The position numbers were made by a program, and so were the translations under genes. From Fimbriimonadaceae bacterium (GTDB lineage Bacteria > Armatimonadota > Fimbriimonadia > Fimbriimonadales > Fimbriimonadaceae): a DNA stretch of 64,000 nt. This document shows positions 8,741 through 16,903 of this stretch, piece by piece. The stretch is from assembly GCA_022843485.1 (NCBI GenBank), contig JALHNM010000011.1, forward strand, positions 26,831-90,830, read 5' to 3'. Every line of letters starts with the position of its first letter. Position 1 is the first letter of the stretch. The notes beneath the pieces are model-generated. The model made no database searches. It worked only from the letters and a program-made list of their open reading frames with translations, and was not told the DNA's origin.

Positions 8741-10453
8741 ATGACCCTCGTCGCCTTCGCCCTCGCCCTCGCCCTCGACAAGGAGCCTTTCGGAGTGACC
8801 AGGCCAGAGCTCGAGGAGGTCGTCCGCCACCTCGCGTCTCCGGCCCTGGAAGGACGGCTCACCTTGGCGCCCGGTGAGCACAAGGCCGCAGAGTGGCTCG
8901 TCGCGGAGTTCCGCCGCATCGGGCTCGAAGAAGGCCCGAACCCGGGCTACGTCCACGAGTTCGACGTCACAGTGAACGCCCGCCCCGTCGGCCCGCAAGA
9001 GGTCGAGCTGAGGCACGACGACGGCCGCGTCTGGACGCTTAGGGTCGGCCGCGACTTCGTCCCGCTGAACGGCACCGCCCCCGCGACCGACCGCGCGGCC
9101 CGGGTCGTGTTCGTCGGGTACGGGATCCAGAGCGAGACCTGGGACGACTACGCCGGGGTCGACGTCACCGGTGACTACGTTGTCCTCCTGCGAGGCACTC
9201 CGAACGGCCACGCCCCGGTCAGGATGCGCGACAGAGCCGCTCTTGCCAAAGAGAAGGGGGCGATCGGGGTGGTCACGCTGGGGCCCCAGAGTGGGACGGG
9301 GACGGCCCTCCCCCGACCGACTCGCGGCGCCGGGTTCGCGACAGACCTGGAACTGATCGGCATTGGGCTCCACGCAGACCTCACCGACGAGATCAAGGGC
9401 CAGGACTGGGCCGACGTGAGGTCACTCACCCGCCCCGCTAGCCGCGAACTCCCCATGACGCTCGAGGTGACGACCGCCATGGAGCCGAACAAGGGCCGTG
9501 GTCGCAACGTCATCGGCTACCTCCCCGGCAACGACCCGGCGGTCCGGGACGAGATCGTCGTGATCGGTGCCCACTACGACCACCTCGGGTTCGGCGAGGT
9601 CGGCTCGCGAACCGGGGCTGAGATCCTTCACCCGGGGGCGGACGACAACGCCAGCGGAGTCGCCGCGGTCATCGAACTCGCCGAGCACTTCGCCGAGACC
9701 CGGAGCAACCGCCGGACGCTCGTGTTCCAGCTCTACAGTGGCGAGGAAGTCGGACTCATCGGCGCCGCGGCCTGGGTGCGAGACAACCCGGAGAAGATCG
9801 CCCGGACCAGCGCGATGGTCAACATGGACATGATCGGTCGCCTGCGGAATGGGACGGTCACCGTGTTCGGTACCAGCAGCTCCAACGACTGGCCCAGTGT
9901 GATCGAGGGCGTCGAAGAGCCAGGGCTCAAGCTCAACCCGGTCGCGACCATCTCCGCGAGCAGCGACCACGCGCCGTTCGCCCGGGCCAAGGTACCCGTC
10001 GTGTTCTTCCACACGGGCCTGACCGACGAGTACCACACCGAACGGGACACGTTCGAGACGCTCAACTTCGACGGGATGGTCGCGGTGACCCGGGCCGTCG
10101 GGCGCACGATCGAACGCCTCGACCAGCGTCCGTCGCGCCTCGTTTGGAACCCCACGGCGCAGATCGCCCAGCGAGGGGCGGGCCGCTCGGTCCGACTCGG
10201 CCTTGTGCCCGACATGGGCGACTCGACTGGCCCCGGGGTCCGGCTCCAGGGCGTCCAGCCGGACAGCCCGGCGTCCAGGGCGGGGCTGAGGGCTGGTGAC
10301 CGGATCGTCCAGATCGGCGATCGGACGATCGACGGGCCAGAGGCTCTCCAGGCGGCGTTCGGGCAGATGCGCGCGGGGCAAGCAACCCCCGTGACCGTCA
10401 TCCGTGACGGCGAGAGGGTCACGGTGAGCGTGACCCCCGTCGCATCAACCTGA
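8741..10453 (+). CDS. M28-family aminopeptidase with PA insert and C-terminal PDZ domain
   Basis: 570 residues. After a short hydrophobic N terminus there is a peptidase region interrupted by a PA-type insert (about 95-210). The M28 zinc core follows: GAHYDHLG, HPGADDNASG, YSGEEVGLIG, NMDMIGRL and the last His near TDEYHTERD. Residues about 485-568 form a PDZ domain (RAGLRAGDRIVQIGDRTI). M28/PA/PDZ enzymes are usually exported broad aminopeptidases. All di-zinc ligands appear present. Only the signal peptide is weak, and a start slightly upstream cannot be excluded. Confidence 0.92.
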   Translation: MTLVAFALALALDKEPFGVTRPELEEVVRHLASPALEGRLTLAPGEHKAAEWLVAEFRRIGLEEGPNPGYVHEFDVTVNARPVGPQEVELRHDDGRVWTLRVGRDFVPLNGTAPATDRAARVVFVGYGIQSETWDDYAGVDVTGDYVVLLRGTPNGHAPVRMRDRAALAKEKGAIGVVTLGPQSGTGTALPRPTRGAGFATDLELIGIGLHADLTDEIKGQDWADVRSLTRPASRELPMTLEVTTAMEPNKGRGRNVIGYLPGNDPAVRDEIVVIGAHYDHLGFGEVGSRTGAEILHPGADDNASGVAAVIELAEHFAETRSNRRTLVFQLYSGEEVGLIGAAAWVRDNPEKIARTSAMVNMDMIGRLRNGTVTVFGTSSSNDWPSVIEGVEEPGLKLNPVATISASSDHAPFARAKVPVVFFHTGLTDEYHTERDTFETLNFDGMVAVTRAVGRTIERLDQRPSRLVWNPTAQIAQRGAGRSVRLGLVPDMGDSTGPGVRLQGVQPDSPASRAGLRAGDRIVQIGDRTIDGPEALQAAFGQMRAGQATPVTVIRDGERVTVSVTPVAST

Positions 10454-10660
10454 AAGGGTCGCACCGGTTCGGAGGCCCTTGGGCCCAGGGCCAAGGTGAG
10501 GTCGGTGCGAACCGGAGTCAGAGGACGTAGGCGACCGGCCCTCGAGCGGCGGGCCGGGTCGCACGGCCAGGTCTCGGCCACCGGGTAAGCTAAGCGCAAT
10601 AAATGGCGTGTGCCCGGAGTCGCCCGGGGCCGTAGCACCGTTTCGCTTACGAGGAATCTT

Positions 10661-11311
10661 ATGGAAACTGGGAACAAGGACCGCGCGGAAGGCGGGTCGG
10701 AACGACGGCTCTCGGGGCGCGAGGGCACGATTTTGCGAATGGCGGCAGAGGGTTGTACCGACCGCCAGATCTCGACGGACCTCGAGTTGAGCATCGGCAC
10801 GGTACGGACCTACTGGAGCCGCATCCGGGTGAAGCTTGCGGCCCTTACGCGGGCCCAAGCGGTCGGGATTTATGTCCGCATGTTGGGGGGCGATGGGGTA
10901 AGGAAGGAGCGACCCACAGTCGAACCGGGTCGGTGCGACGTTCAAAGCCTGGCGTGCTGTCTCGGAGCCGTGGCGTGGATCGTCCGGCGACCTTCGAACG
11001 AGGTCACCTTCGTGACCGAAGACTGCGACCGCTACCTCGGCGGGGACGCGGGCACCGTCTCGCAGCAGCCTGGTGGCTGGCGCTCGGGGCTCTGCAAAGA
11101 ACTCAGCGCCCGGCTTCAAGAGGCCGAACTCGAGCTCGAGTCGAACTCGAAGGCCACCGTCTGCACGGGCGTCACCTGGAGTCTTGGGCGAGGCCGTTGC
11201 GCGCCCGTCTTGCTGTCCCGGCTCGAGTACGGCTCGAACGACTATGCCGTGCTTATCCTGCCCCAGGCCGTCTCGGTGAGGGCGCCCCGGACCCGCGCGG
11301 CGATCCTCTAG
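10661..11311 (+). CDS. LuxR-type HTH regulator with unknown C-terminal domain
   Basis: 216 residues. The ATG at 10661 is preferred to a GTG at 10610 because GAGGAA lies just upstream. A GerE/LuxR helix-turn-helix occupies the N terminus (LSGREGTILRMAAEGCTDRQ, then SIGTVRTYWSRIRVKL). This is the reverse of usual LuxR order, where DNA binding is C-terminal. The remaining about 140 residues, with several Cys, form a possible sensor domain that I do not recognise. A second regulator with the same N-terminal layout lies at 54130. It overlaps the convergent pxpC end by 4 bases. Confidence 0.82.
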   Translation: METGNKDRAEGGSERRLSGREGTILRMAAEGCTDRQISTDLELSIGTVRTYWSRIRVKLAALTRAQAVGIYVRMLGGDGVRKERPTVEPGRCDVQSLACCLGAVAWIVRRPSNEVTFVTEDCDRYLGGDAGTVSQQPGGWRSGLCKELSARLQEAELELESNSKATVCTGVTWSLGRGRCAPVLLSRLEYGSNDYAVLILPQAVSVRAPRTRAAIL

Positions 11312-12147
11312 CGGCCGGAACGCACCAAGGCCAACGCCCGCTCCGCCCGCTCGAACCGTGCCTCGCGCTCGGCGGCCTGGGCCCGGGCCTGCTCGAGGGT
11401 CGTCGGGACGAACCGAACCCGGTCGCCAGGCCCCAATTGGGCGAGCCGGTCGAGCGCGGTCCGCGTGCAGAACCCGAGCACCGGGTAGCCCGTGAGGGTC
11501 GGCCCGTCGGGCCCATGGACGATCAACCCCCCGTCCGGTGTGAGTTGGAGGGCGCCGGGCAGGCTTGGCCGAGTGGCTGACTCGACGAACGCGGGCAACG
11601 GGCCCTCGACCCCCTCGAACCGTACGCCCACGCGGTCTAACCACGGCGAGACACGAGCCTCGACCTCGCTCCCTACACCCGGGCCGACGACCCAGAGCTC
11701 CGTCGGCGACGATAGCGCTTCGAGGGCCAGGCGGCCCGGCCCAATGGCCCGACCGAGGCCGTTCGCGCGGTAGGCGCCGCCCTCCTCGCTCCACCCTTCC
11801 GGGGCGACGACGGTCAACCGTAGGCCGGGGCGGGTCGGGAGAACTTCCAGCCGCTCCCCTGCCGGGACCTCAACAGCCGCCCCGAGCAGCACAGGCCCCG
11901 CTGCCCCTGAGACCGTGTGTCCGGCCCCGGTGAGGGCCAGGACGCCCGCTTCTTCGACCACGAGTACGGCCCTGGCCGCCGCGAGTTCGATCACGGCCCC
12001 GGGGTCGCGCTCGCCAAGGAGCAAGGCTCCGCCCCGGGCGGCCCCGTCGTCGAACGGTCCTCCGGGTGGCACCCCGAGTCCCCGCAGGCTGGGCCGAACC
12101 CGGACGAGGCCCGCCCACCCCGCCTCCAGTTCCAGCCGCAGCCTCAA
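11308..12147 (-). CDS. pxpC: 5-oxoprolinase subunit PxpC (biotin-dependent carboxyltransferase family)
   Basis: Part of the ATP-dependent PxpABC complex that opens 5-oxoproline to glutamate. The start chosen is TTG at 12147, whose TTGA overlaps the pxpA stop, giving 279 residues beginning LRLELEAGWAGLVRV. A start at 12210 would bury the N terminus in pxpA. Family features are GLGVPPGGPFDD near the N terminus, EGPLPAFVES in the middle and the GYPVLGFCTRTALDRLAQLG stretch near the end. It is the last gene of pxpB-pxpA-pxpC, with 4-base overlaps at each junction. Confidence 0.88.
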   Translation of the reverse strand: MRLRLELEAGWAGLVRVRPSLRGLGVPPGGPFDDGAARGGALLLGERDPGAVIELAAARAVLVVEEAGVLALTGAGHTVSGAAGPVLLGAAVEVPAGERLEVLPTRPGLRLTVVAPEGWSEEGGAYRANGLGRAIGPGRLALEALSSPTELWVVGPGVGSEVEARVSPWLDRVGVRFEGVEGPLPAFVESATRPSLPGALQLTPDGGLIVHGPDGPTLTGYPVLGFCTRTALDRLAQLGPGDRVRFVPTTLEQARAQAAEREARFERAERALALVRSGR

Positions 12148-12824
12148 GCGCCGACCCCGTAGCCCGCCGCCTCGACCGCCTCCCGGACCGCGCGCAGGAC
12201 GTCGACGCAACCAGGGGTGTCCCCGTGGACGCAGATCGAGTCCACCCGGCCGAGGAGCGAGACGGCCTGGGCGGCGGCCTCGGCCGGGTCCGTGAGCACG
12301 GCGCCAGGGTGGGACCGGGGCAAGAGCCGCCCGTCCGGCCCCACGGCCCGGTCGGCGAATCCCTCCGCGATGAAGGCGACCCCATTCCGGCGTGCGGCCC
12401 GTTCGTGCTCGCTCCCCGCCGTTCCGAGCAACGCCAGCCCGGTCTCCCGCAGCGCCTCTTCGAGCCAGCCCAACTCAAGGCACGGCTGGGTCGTCTCGTT
12501 GTAGAACGCGCCGTGTGGCTTGAGGTAGGTCGCACCCAGCGACTGGGCGGCGACGGCCTGCGCCAGGAGCGACCCCCGGGTCATCTTCTCGCTGAGCCCC
12601 GCCTCGGACCAAGGTCGTCGCCCCATCCCGTCGCGATCCGGGTAGCCCGGGTGTGCCCCCCACCGGAGCCCGCGCTCGATCGCCTCCGCGACGGCGTCGC
12701 CGGTTAGGCCCGGACTCCCCGCGTGGGCCCCCATGCAAACGTTGACCGAACTCGCGAGCTTCATCAGCGCCCCGTCGAACGGATAGCCCTCCGCCAGATC
12801 GACGTTGAGGTCGACCCGACTCAC
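12144..12824 (-). CDS. pxpA: 5-oxoprolinase subunit PxpA (LamB/YcsF family)
   Basis: 226 residues from the GTG at 12824, whose GTGA overlaps the pxpB stop. The family signature is present but divergent: VDLNVDLAEG at the N terminus (usually DLNxDxGE), NVCMGAHAGS (usually NIACGxHAGD), GAHPGYPDRDGMGRR, YLKPHGAFYN and CVHGDTPG near the end. It is somewhat shorter than the usual about 250 residues. It works with PxpB and PxpC in 5-oxoproline hydrolysis. Confidence 0.9.
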   Translation of the reverse strand: MSRVDLNVDLAEGYPFDGALMKLASSVNVCMGAHAGSPGLTGDAVAEAIERGLRWGAHPGYPDRDGMGRRPWSEAGLSEKMTRGSLLAQAVAAQSLGATYLKPHGAFYNETTQPCLELGWLEEALRETGLALLGTAGSEHERAARRNGVAFIAEGFADRAVGPDGRLLPRSHPGAVLTDPAEAAAQAVSLLGRVDSICVHGDTPGCVDVLRAVREAVEAAGYGVGA

Positions 12825-13477
12825 AGCCGTTCCCCTTGGCGGGCGTGGAACTCCGGCTCGTCGATCGCTACGACCCGGACCGTGTCGCCCGCCCGGATCG
12901 GGAAGTAGCCCTCGGCCGCGTCGACCAGGCAGACCGGTGTGCGGCCGACCACCCACCAGCCGCCCGGGCTTGCCGAGGGGTAGACGCCGGTTCGAGCCCC
13001 GGCGATCGCCACCGAGCCGGGCTCAACCCGCACGCGGGGCGTCGGTCGCCGCTCAAGACCCTGGAGGCGGGCGTCCAGCGTCCCGAGGTAGGGAAACCCG
13101 GGCTGGAACCCCACCGCCTCGCAGCGGTACGTGCGGGCGTGGAGGGCAGTGAACTCGTCTACCTTCAAGTCTAGACGCCGGCACGCTTCGGGGAGGTCCT
13201 CGCCGAGCGCATAGCACACGGGGACGGTCAGTTCGCGCCCGGTCCGATCCTTCTCGTGTGGGAGCGAGACGTCGGCCAGCGCCTCAGAGAGCGCCTCCAA
13301 CGTCGCTCCAGGGGCGAGGACCACGCCGACCTGGTCGAACGCCGCCCATGCTTCGCGGGCGAGGTGGGGCCTCTGGTCGAGCTCCCGAGCGAGGGCGGGG
13401 GCAGACTCCCGACGGGTGAGTGTCACGAGCGCCCCCGACTCGCCCATCGCCTCGACCCGGAACTCGCCCTGACGCAT
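12821..13477 (-). CDS. pxpB: 5-oxoprolinase subunit PxpB (KipI family)
   Basis: 218 residues. The KipI/PxpB signatures are [13 protein letters not shown] and the run [20 protein letters not shown] followed by WWVVGRTP. It is the first gene of the reverse-strand 5-oxoprolinase operon. The dut gene diverges 29 bases upstream, so both promoters must sit in that short gap. A KipI-like kinase-inhibitor role was proposed for B. subtilis homologues, but with pxpA and pxpC adjacent, 5-oxoproline recycling is the better reading. Confidence 0.9.
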   Translation of the reverse strand: MRQGEFRVEAMGESGALVTLTRRESAPALARELDQRPHLAREAWAAFDQVGVVLAPGATLEALSEALADVSLPHEKDRTGRELTVPVCYALGEDLPEACRRLDLKVDEFTALHARTYRCEAVGFQPGFPYLGTLDARLQGLERRPTPRVRVEPGSVAIAGARTGVYPSASPGGWWVVGRTPVCLVDAAEGYFPIRAGDTVRVVAIDEPEFHARQGERL

Positions 13478-13506
13478 CGCCGTCCAGAGATTGTATCCTT
13501 GGCGCC

Positions 13507-13944
13507 ATGCACGACTTTGTGGACGTCCGCGTCGTGGTCGGGGAGGGCGGTGCGCTGCCCGAGTACCAGACCGAAGGGGCGGCAGGTCTCGACCTGCGCC
13601 TCTCGGCCCCGGTCGTGCTCGGCCCGCTCGAGCGGACGTTGGCGCCGACAGGGCTCCGGGTGGCGATCCCGGAGGGCTATGAGGGGCAGGTGCGCCCCCG
13701 GTCGGGGCTGGCCTTGCGCCACGGCCTCGCGATGGTCAACTCGCCGGGAACGATCGACTCGGACTACCGAGGGGAGATCGGGCTGATCCTGATTAACCTG
13801 GGCTCCGAGCCGGTGACTCTCCAGGCGGGCGAACGGGTGGCCCAGCTCGTGGTAGTGCCTGTGGCCAGGGCGCGCCCCATCGCGGTCGAAGGCCTCGAGG
13901 AGACTGTCCGCGGAGCGTCCGGCTTCGGGAGCACAGGAACCTAG
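13507..13944 (+). CDS. dut: dUTP diphosphatase
   Basis: Trimeric dUTPase converting dUTP to dUMP and PPi. 145 residues from the ATG at 13507. All five family motifs are visible in order: [33 protein letters not shown] (catalytic Asp), [11 protein letters not shown] and the C-terminal [10 protein letters not shown] arm. The zinc-ribbon gene starts at the base after the stop, so the two are probably co-translated. Confidence 0.96.
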   Translation: MHDFVDVRVVVGEGGALPEYQTEGAAGLDLRLSAPVVLGPLERTLAPTGLRVAIPEGYEGQVRPRSGLALRHGLAMVNSPGTIDSDYRGEIGLILINLGSEPVTLQAGERVAQLVVVPVARARPIAVEGLEETVRGASGFGSTGT

Positions 13945-14973
13945 ATGGCGACCTCCGCCTGTCCTCTCTGCTTCGAAGCGAACCCAGCGGGGTCCGATTT
14001 TTGCGAGGCCTGTGGCGCCCCTCTGCGCGAGGGTGCGGTGAGCGACGACGCCGTCTACCGGGAGATCGCGGAGGCGAACCTCCTCCGTGTGCGACAGGAC
14101 TTCAAGGGGGCGGCGGACCGGTGCCTAGCCGTCCTTCGCCGGTACCCCAACAACGCGACCGTCCACGTGCTCCTGGCCGACGTCTACGCCGAGCAAGGGG
14201 CTTGGACGGACGCGGCCCAGTGGTACGAGATGGCGCTCGACCTGCAGGACGACGACGCCGTCCGGCGCAAGCTCGACGACGTCCGGAACCGGGTCGCCTC
14301 TGCTGAGACGAGCGAGACCCTCGCCAAGATCGGCGTGCCCGAGCGCAAGCCGATGGTCTGGGGTTACGTCCTGGCGGTAGGGCTCCTGGTGGTCGCGGTC
14401 GCCGGGGGCGCCTTCCTTGCGGGCCAGGGGTCGCGCGGGGGGCAGCGGGCGATGACCTCGATGGGCGACCCGATCGACGTTTCCGGCGTTGCACCGCGGC
14501 TCCTGAACCCGCCCGAGCCGACCACCGAGACGCCGGTGCCGGCCGGGCCCGCACCGGCTCGAGATTCGCTGCTCCAGGCGATAGAGTCGGAGACGAGGGG
14601 GGCACCGGTCGTACTCCGGGCGGTCTTCAATCCCCGGGAGCGGGTCGTCACCGTTGTCGCCCAGGCCGAGACGGCGGTTCAGCCCCGGGTCACGGCGGCG
14701 AAGGCGGCCCTCGCCGCCCTCGCCGCGAGCGCTGAGGCTGTCACCGCCACGGTCTTGGTCGAGGGCGAGGGCGGAAGGGTCGTGTTCGCGGCGGACCTCT
14801 CGGCCGAGGCCGCCCGGACGGCCCGTGCCGCGCTCGCTGGTGGCGACACCGTCGAGAGCCAGGCGGAGGTGATCCTCAGCGGGGTCTGGGTCCCCGGGTC
14901 GGTCCCGAGCGAGGGGACCGCCCCGCAAACCTCACCCCCGGGCGAAGAGCCCAACCCCCCGTCCCCTGGCTAA
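13945..14973 (+). CDS. zinc-ribbon, TPR-like, single-pass membrane protein
   Basis: 342 residues. The N terminus is a double-CxxC zinc ribbon (CPLCFEANPAGSDFCEAC). Residues about 35-115 hold two or three TPR-like helix pairs (DFKGAADRCLAVLRRYPNNA). A transmembrane helix spans about 141-163 (WGYVLAVGLLVVAVAGGAFL). The remaining C-terminal part is Pro/Ala-rich with a folded segment (about 210-320) and would be outside the membrane. No enzymatic motif is seen. It starts immediately after dut and overlaps the convergent purA by 4 bases. Confidence 0.75.
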   Translation: MATSACPLCFEANPAGSDFCEACGAPLREGAVSDDAVYREIAEANLLRVRQDFKGAADRCLAVLRRYPNNATVHVLLADVYAEQGAWTDAAQWYEMALDLQDDDAVRRKLDDVRNRVASAETSETLAKIGVPERKPMVWGYVLAVGLLVVAVAGGAFLAGQGSRGGQRAMTSMGDPIDVSGVAPRLLNPPEPTTETPVPAGPAPARDSLLQAIESETRGAPVVLRAVFNPRERVVTVVAQAETAVQPRVTAAKAALAALAASAEAVTATVLVEGEGGRVVFAADLSAEAARTARAALAGGDTVESQAEVILSGVWVPGSVPSEGTAPQTSPPGEEPNPPSPG

Positions 14974-16259
14974 CCCCAGAACGCGTCCGGTCGGAGAACG
15001 ATCGTCTCCTCCCGGTCGGGTCCAATGCTGAGGACGACGATCGGTGTCCCCGCCGCTTCCTCGACGAGTCGCACGTAGCGCTGGGCGGCGGCGGGGAGGT
15101 CGGAGAGGGCCTTCGCGGACCGGATGTCCCCCTCCCACCCCTCGACCTCATCGTAGACGGGCTCGACACGCTCCCAGTCGCGGGCGAGGACGGGGAGGCC
15201 CCGGAGTTCGGCACCGTCGAGCCGGTACCCGGTCGCCACCTTGAGCCGGGGAAGGCCGCTGAGGACGTCGAGCCGGGTGAGCGCGAGGCCGCTCAGCGAG
15301 TTCACCCGAGCCGAGTAGCGGAGGGCGTGAAGGTCGAGCCAGCCGCAGCGGCGGGGTCGGCCGGTGGTCGTCCCGTACTCATGGCCCTGGCGCCGGATGG
15401 TCTCGCCCGTCTCGTCGTGGAGCTCGGTCGGGAACGGACCCGAGCCGACTCGGGTCGTGTACGCCTTGCAGACTCCGATGGCGGCGTCGATGGCCCGCGG
15501 GCCTACGCCGGTACCGAGACACGCTCCGCCGGCTGTAGGGTGGCTGCTGGTTACGTACGGGTAGGTCCCGTGGTCGAGGTCGAGGAACGTACCCTGGGCC
15601 CCTTCGAACATGACCCTCTCTCCGGCGACGATGGCGTCTTGGAGGAGGGCGTCCGTGTCGGTGACGAACGGGGCGAGGCGGGCGGCATAGGCCGCGTACT
15701 CGTCGTGGAGGTCCTTCGCGGAGAGCGGCGAGCCCCCGAACAGTTCCAACAGTCGGTTCTTGACCTGTACGACGGCCTCGAGGCGGCGCGGGAACACGGT
15801 GGGGTCGACGAACTCGCCCATCCGAATCCCGGTGCGTTGGACCTTGTCGGTATAGGCCGGGCCGATCCCCCGGCTCGTCGTGCCGATCTTGTCGTCGCCC
15901 CGGGCTTCCTCCTCGAGTTGGTCGAGGAGCCGGTGATACGGGAAGACGACGTGGGCGGCCGGGCTGATGGCGAGGCGGCCGAGCTCGGACCGGGCCGCTC
16001 GAGTGCGGTCGAGCTCTTCGAGGAGGCTCTTCGGGCACACGACCATGCCGCCGCCCAGCACCGCCGTGACCTCCGGGTGCAGGATCCCCGCGGGGAGGAG
16101 GTGGAACTTGAAGGTCTCCTGCCCGACGATGACCGTGTGGCCCGCGTTGTTCCCGCCACTGTAGCGGACGACGTACTGGGCTTGGGACCCAAGTACATCT
16201 ACGAGTTTTCCTTTCGCCTCGTCGCCCCACTGGGCTCCGACGATGATGAGTGTCGCCAT
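14970..16259 (-). CDS. purA: adenylosuccinate synthetase
   Basis: GTP-dependent conversion of IMP plus aspartate to adenylosuccinate in AMP synthesis. 429 residues, full length. Signatures: GAQWGDEAKGKLVD with the catalytic Asp, GGNNAGHT with the catalytic His, IGTTSRGIGPAYTDK, FEGAQGTFLDLDHGTYPYVT, and the Arg-rich TTTGRPRRCGWLD loop. It faces the micropeptide-containing gap at its 5' end. Confidence 0.97.
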   Translation of the reverse strand: MATLIIVGAQWGDEAKGKLVDVLGSQAQYVVRYSGGNNAGHTVIVGQETFKFHLLPAGILHPEVTAVLGGGMVVCPKSLLEELDRTRAARSELGRLAISPAAHVVFPYHRLLDQLEEEARGDDKIGTTSRGIGPAYTDKVQRTGIRMGEFVDPTVFPRRLEAVVQVKNRLLELFGGSPLSAKDLHDEYAAYAARLAPFVTDTDALLQDAIVAGERVMFEGAQGTFLDLDHGTYPYVTSSHPTAGGACLGTGVGPRAIDAAIGVCKAYTTRVGSGPFPTELHDETGETIRRQGHEYGTTTGRPRRCGWLDLHALRYSARVNSLSGLALTRLDVLSGLPRLKVATGYRLDGAELRGLPVLARDWERVEPVYDEVEGWEGDIRSAKALSDLPAAAQRYVRLVEEAAGTPIVVLSIGPDREETIVLRPDAFWG

Positions 16260-16433
16260 AGGTTTCTTCCTCGTGGGTGGCCGCCCTACTGACGCGAAAA
16301 GGGCCGACGAACCCGATCGACTCGAGGATCCGCCGGCCCTCCGGGCACCGCTCCGCCTTCTCTCGAAGGGCCAAGGTTACCAGAGCCTCGAAAAAAACAG
16401 GGGGACGGGCGTACAGAGTCAGTGATCTTCCGC

Positions 16434-16462
16434 TATAATCCTATCGTCCTTGCACTGCAAGG
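16434..16462 (+). promoter_or_regulatory. TATAAT box followed by a perfect 15-base palindrome (possible operator)
   Basis: A consensus -10 hexamer TATAAT lies at 16434-16439. A perfect inverted repeat CCTTGCA-C-TGCAAGG occupies 16448-16462, where the transcription start would fall. No good -35 box is seen at 17 bases. The arrangement suggests a repressible promoter reading rightward into the two micropeptide frames. Confidence 0.45.
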
Positions 16463-16565
16463 TGTCTCAAGGCAGGTTCGATTTACGGTAGAACGTAGAT
16501 ATGAACTGTCTAGTACGCCCCAGTGCCCATTCGGCTCTGCCGATGCTTGATCGAGAGAAACGAAG

Positions 16566-16655
16566 ATGACGAAGCTCTGGCTACAATTCGCGACCGCCAT
16601 TGGCCTCCTGGTCTCAGCGACGTCGCTGATCCATGTGAGTGCCCTCGAAGACTGA
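16566..16655 (+). CDS. candidate 29-residue hydrophobic micropeptide
   Basis: ATG at 16566, stop TGA at 16653-16655. The product starts MTKLW, has a hydrophobic core (AIGLLVSATSLIHV) and ends SALED. A purine-rich GAGAGAAACGAAG precedes the ATG. The frame sits about 105 bases after a palindrome-containing promoter and 21 bases before a strong hairpin, so it could form its own transcription unit. No homologue is recognised. It could be a small membrane or signal peptide. Coding status is a hypothesis. Confidence 0.3.
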   Translation: MTKLWLQFATAIGLLVSATSLIHVSALED

Positions 16656-16676
16656 CTCCTGGATGCCTCCCCCTCT

Positions 16677-16709
16677 GGGCGGCCCGCCGTGCGACCGGTT
16701 GGGCCGCCC
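16677..16709 (+). terminator. hairpin after the micropeptide frame
   Basis: Perfect 9-base stem GGGCGGCCC (16677-16685) and GGGCCGCCC (16701-16709) with a 15-base loop, followed by TGTCAATTTCT. The T content is weak, so this is only a possible intrinsic terminator. Confidence 0.45.
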
Positions 16710-16808
16710 TGTCAATTTCTCGAGGGGCCGTCACAAACAAGCCCGCTAGTCCTAAAGGGATTGTACAGCGGCACGCTCGCCGCTGAGAGAGACACCAGAG
16801 AGACGACC

Positions 16809-16886
16809 ATGACGACCATTCAGCTCAGCTCAAGCCTGATCCGGCGAACGTTGCGACTCTTGTTCGACCGCTGCCTCGAGGACTGA
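16809..16886 (+). CDS. candidate 25-residue micropeptide
   Basis: ATG at 16809, stop TGA at 16884-16886. The product begins MTTIQ and ends RCLED, so it shares the MT start and the LED end with the frame at 16566. The final codons are nearly identical (CTCGAAGACTGA versus CTCGAGGACTGA). GAGAGA-rich sequence precedes it, as for the first. The middle is amphipathic and basic (RRTLRLLFDR). It is converging on ribBA, whose stop is 17 bases away. No known family; coding status is a hypothesis. Confidence 0.27.
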   Translation: MTTIQLSSSLIRRTLRLLFDRCLED

Positions 16887-16903
16887 ACTCGAACCCGGCT
16901 CGG

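Noticed and set aside
12148..12210. Upstream ATG start for pxpC
   Set aside because: It would add a low-complexity Arg/Gly leader inside pxpA; the TTGA overlap start matches the family N terminus.
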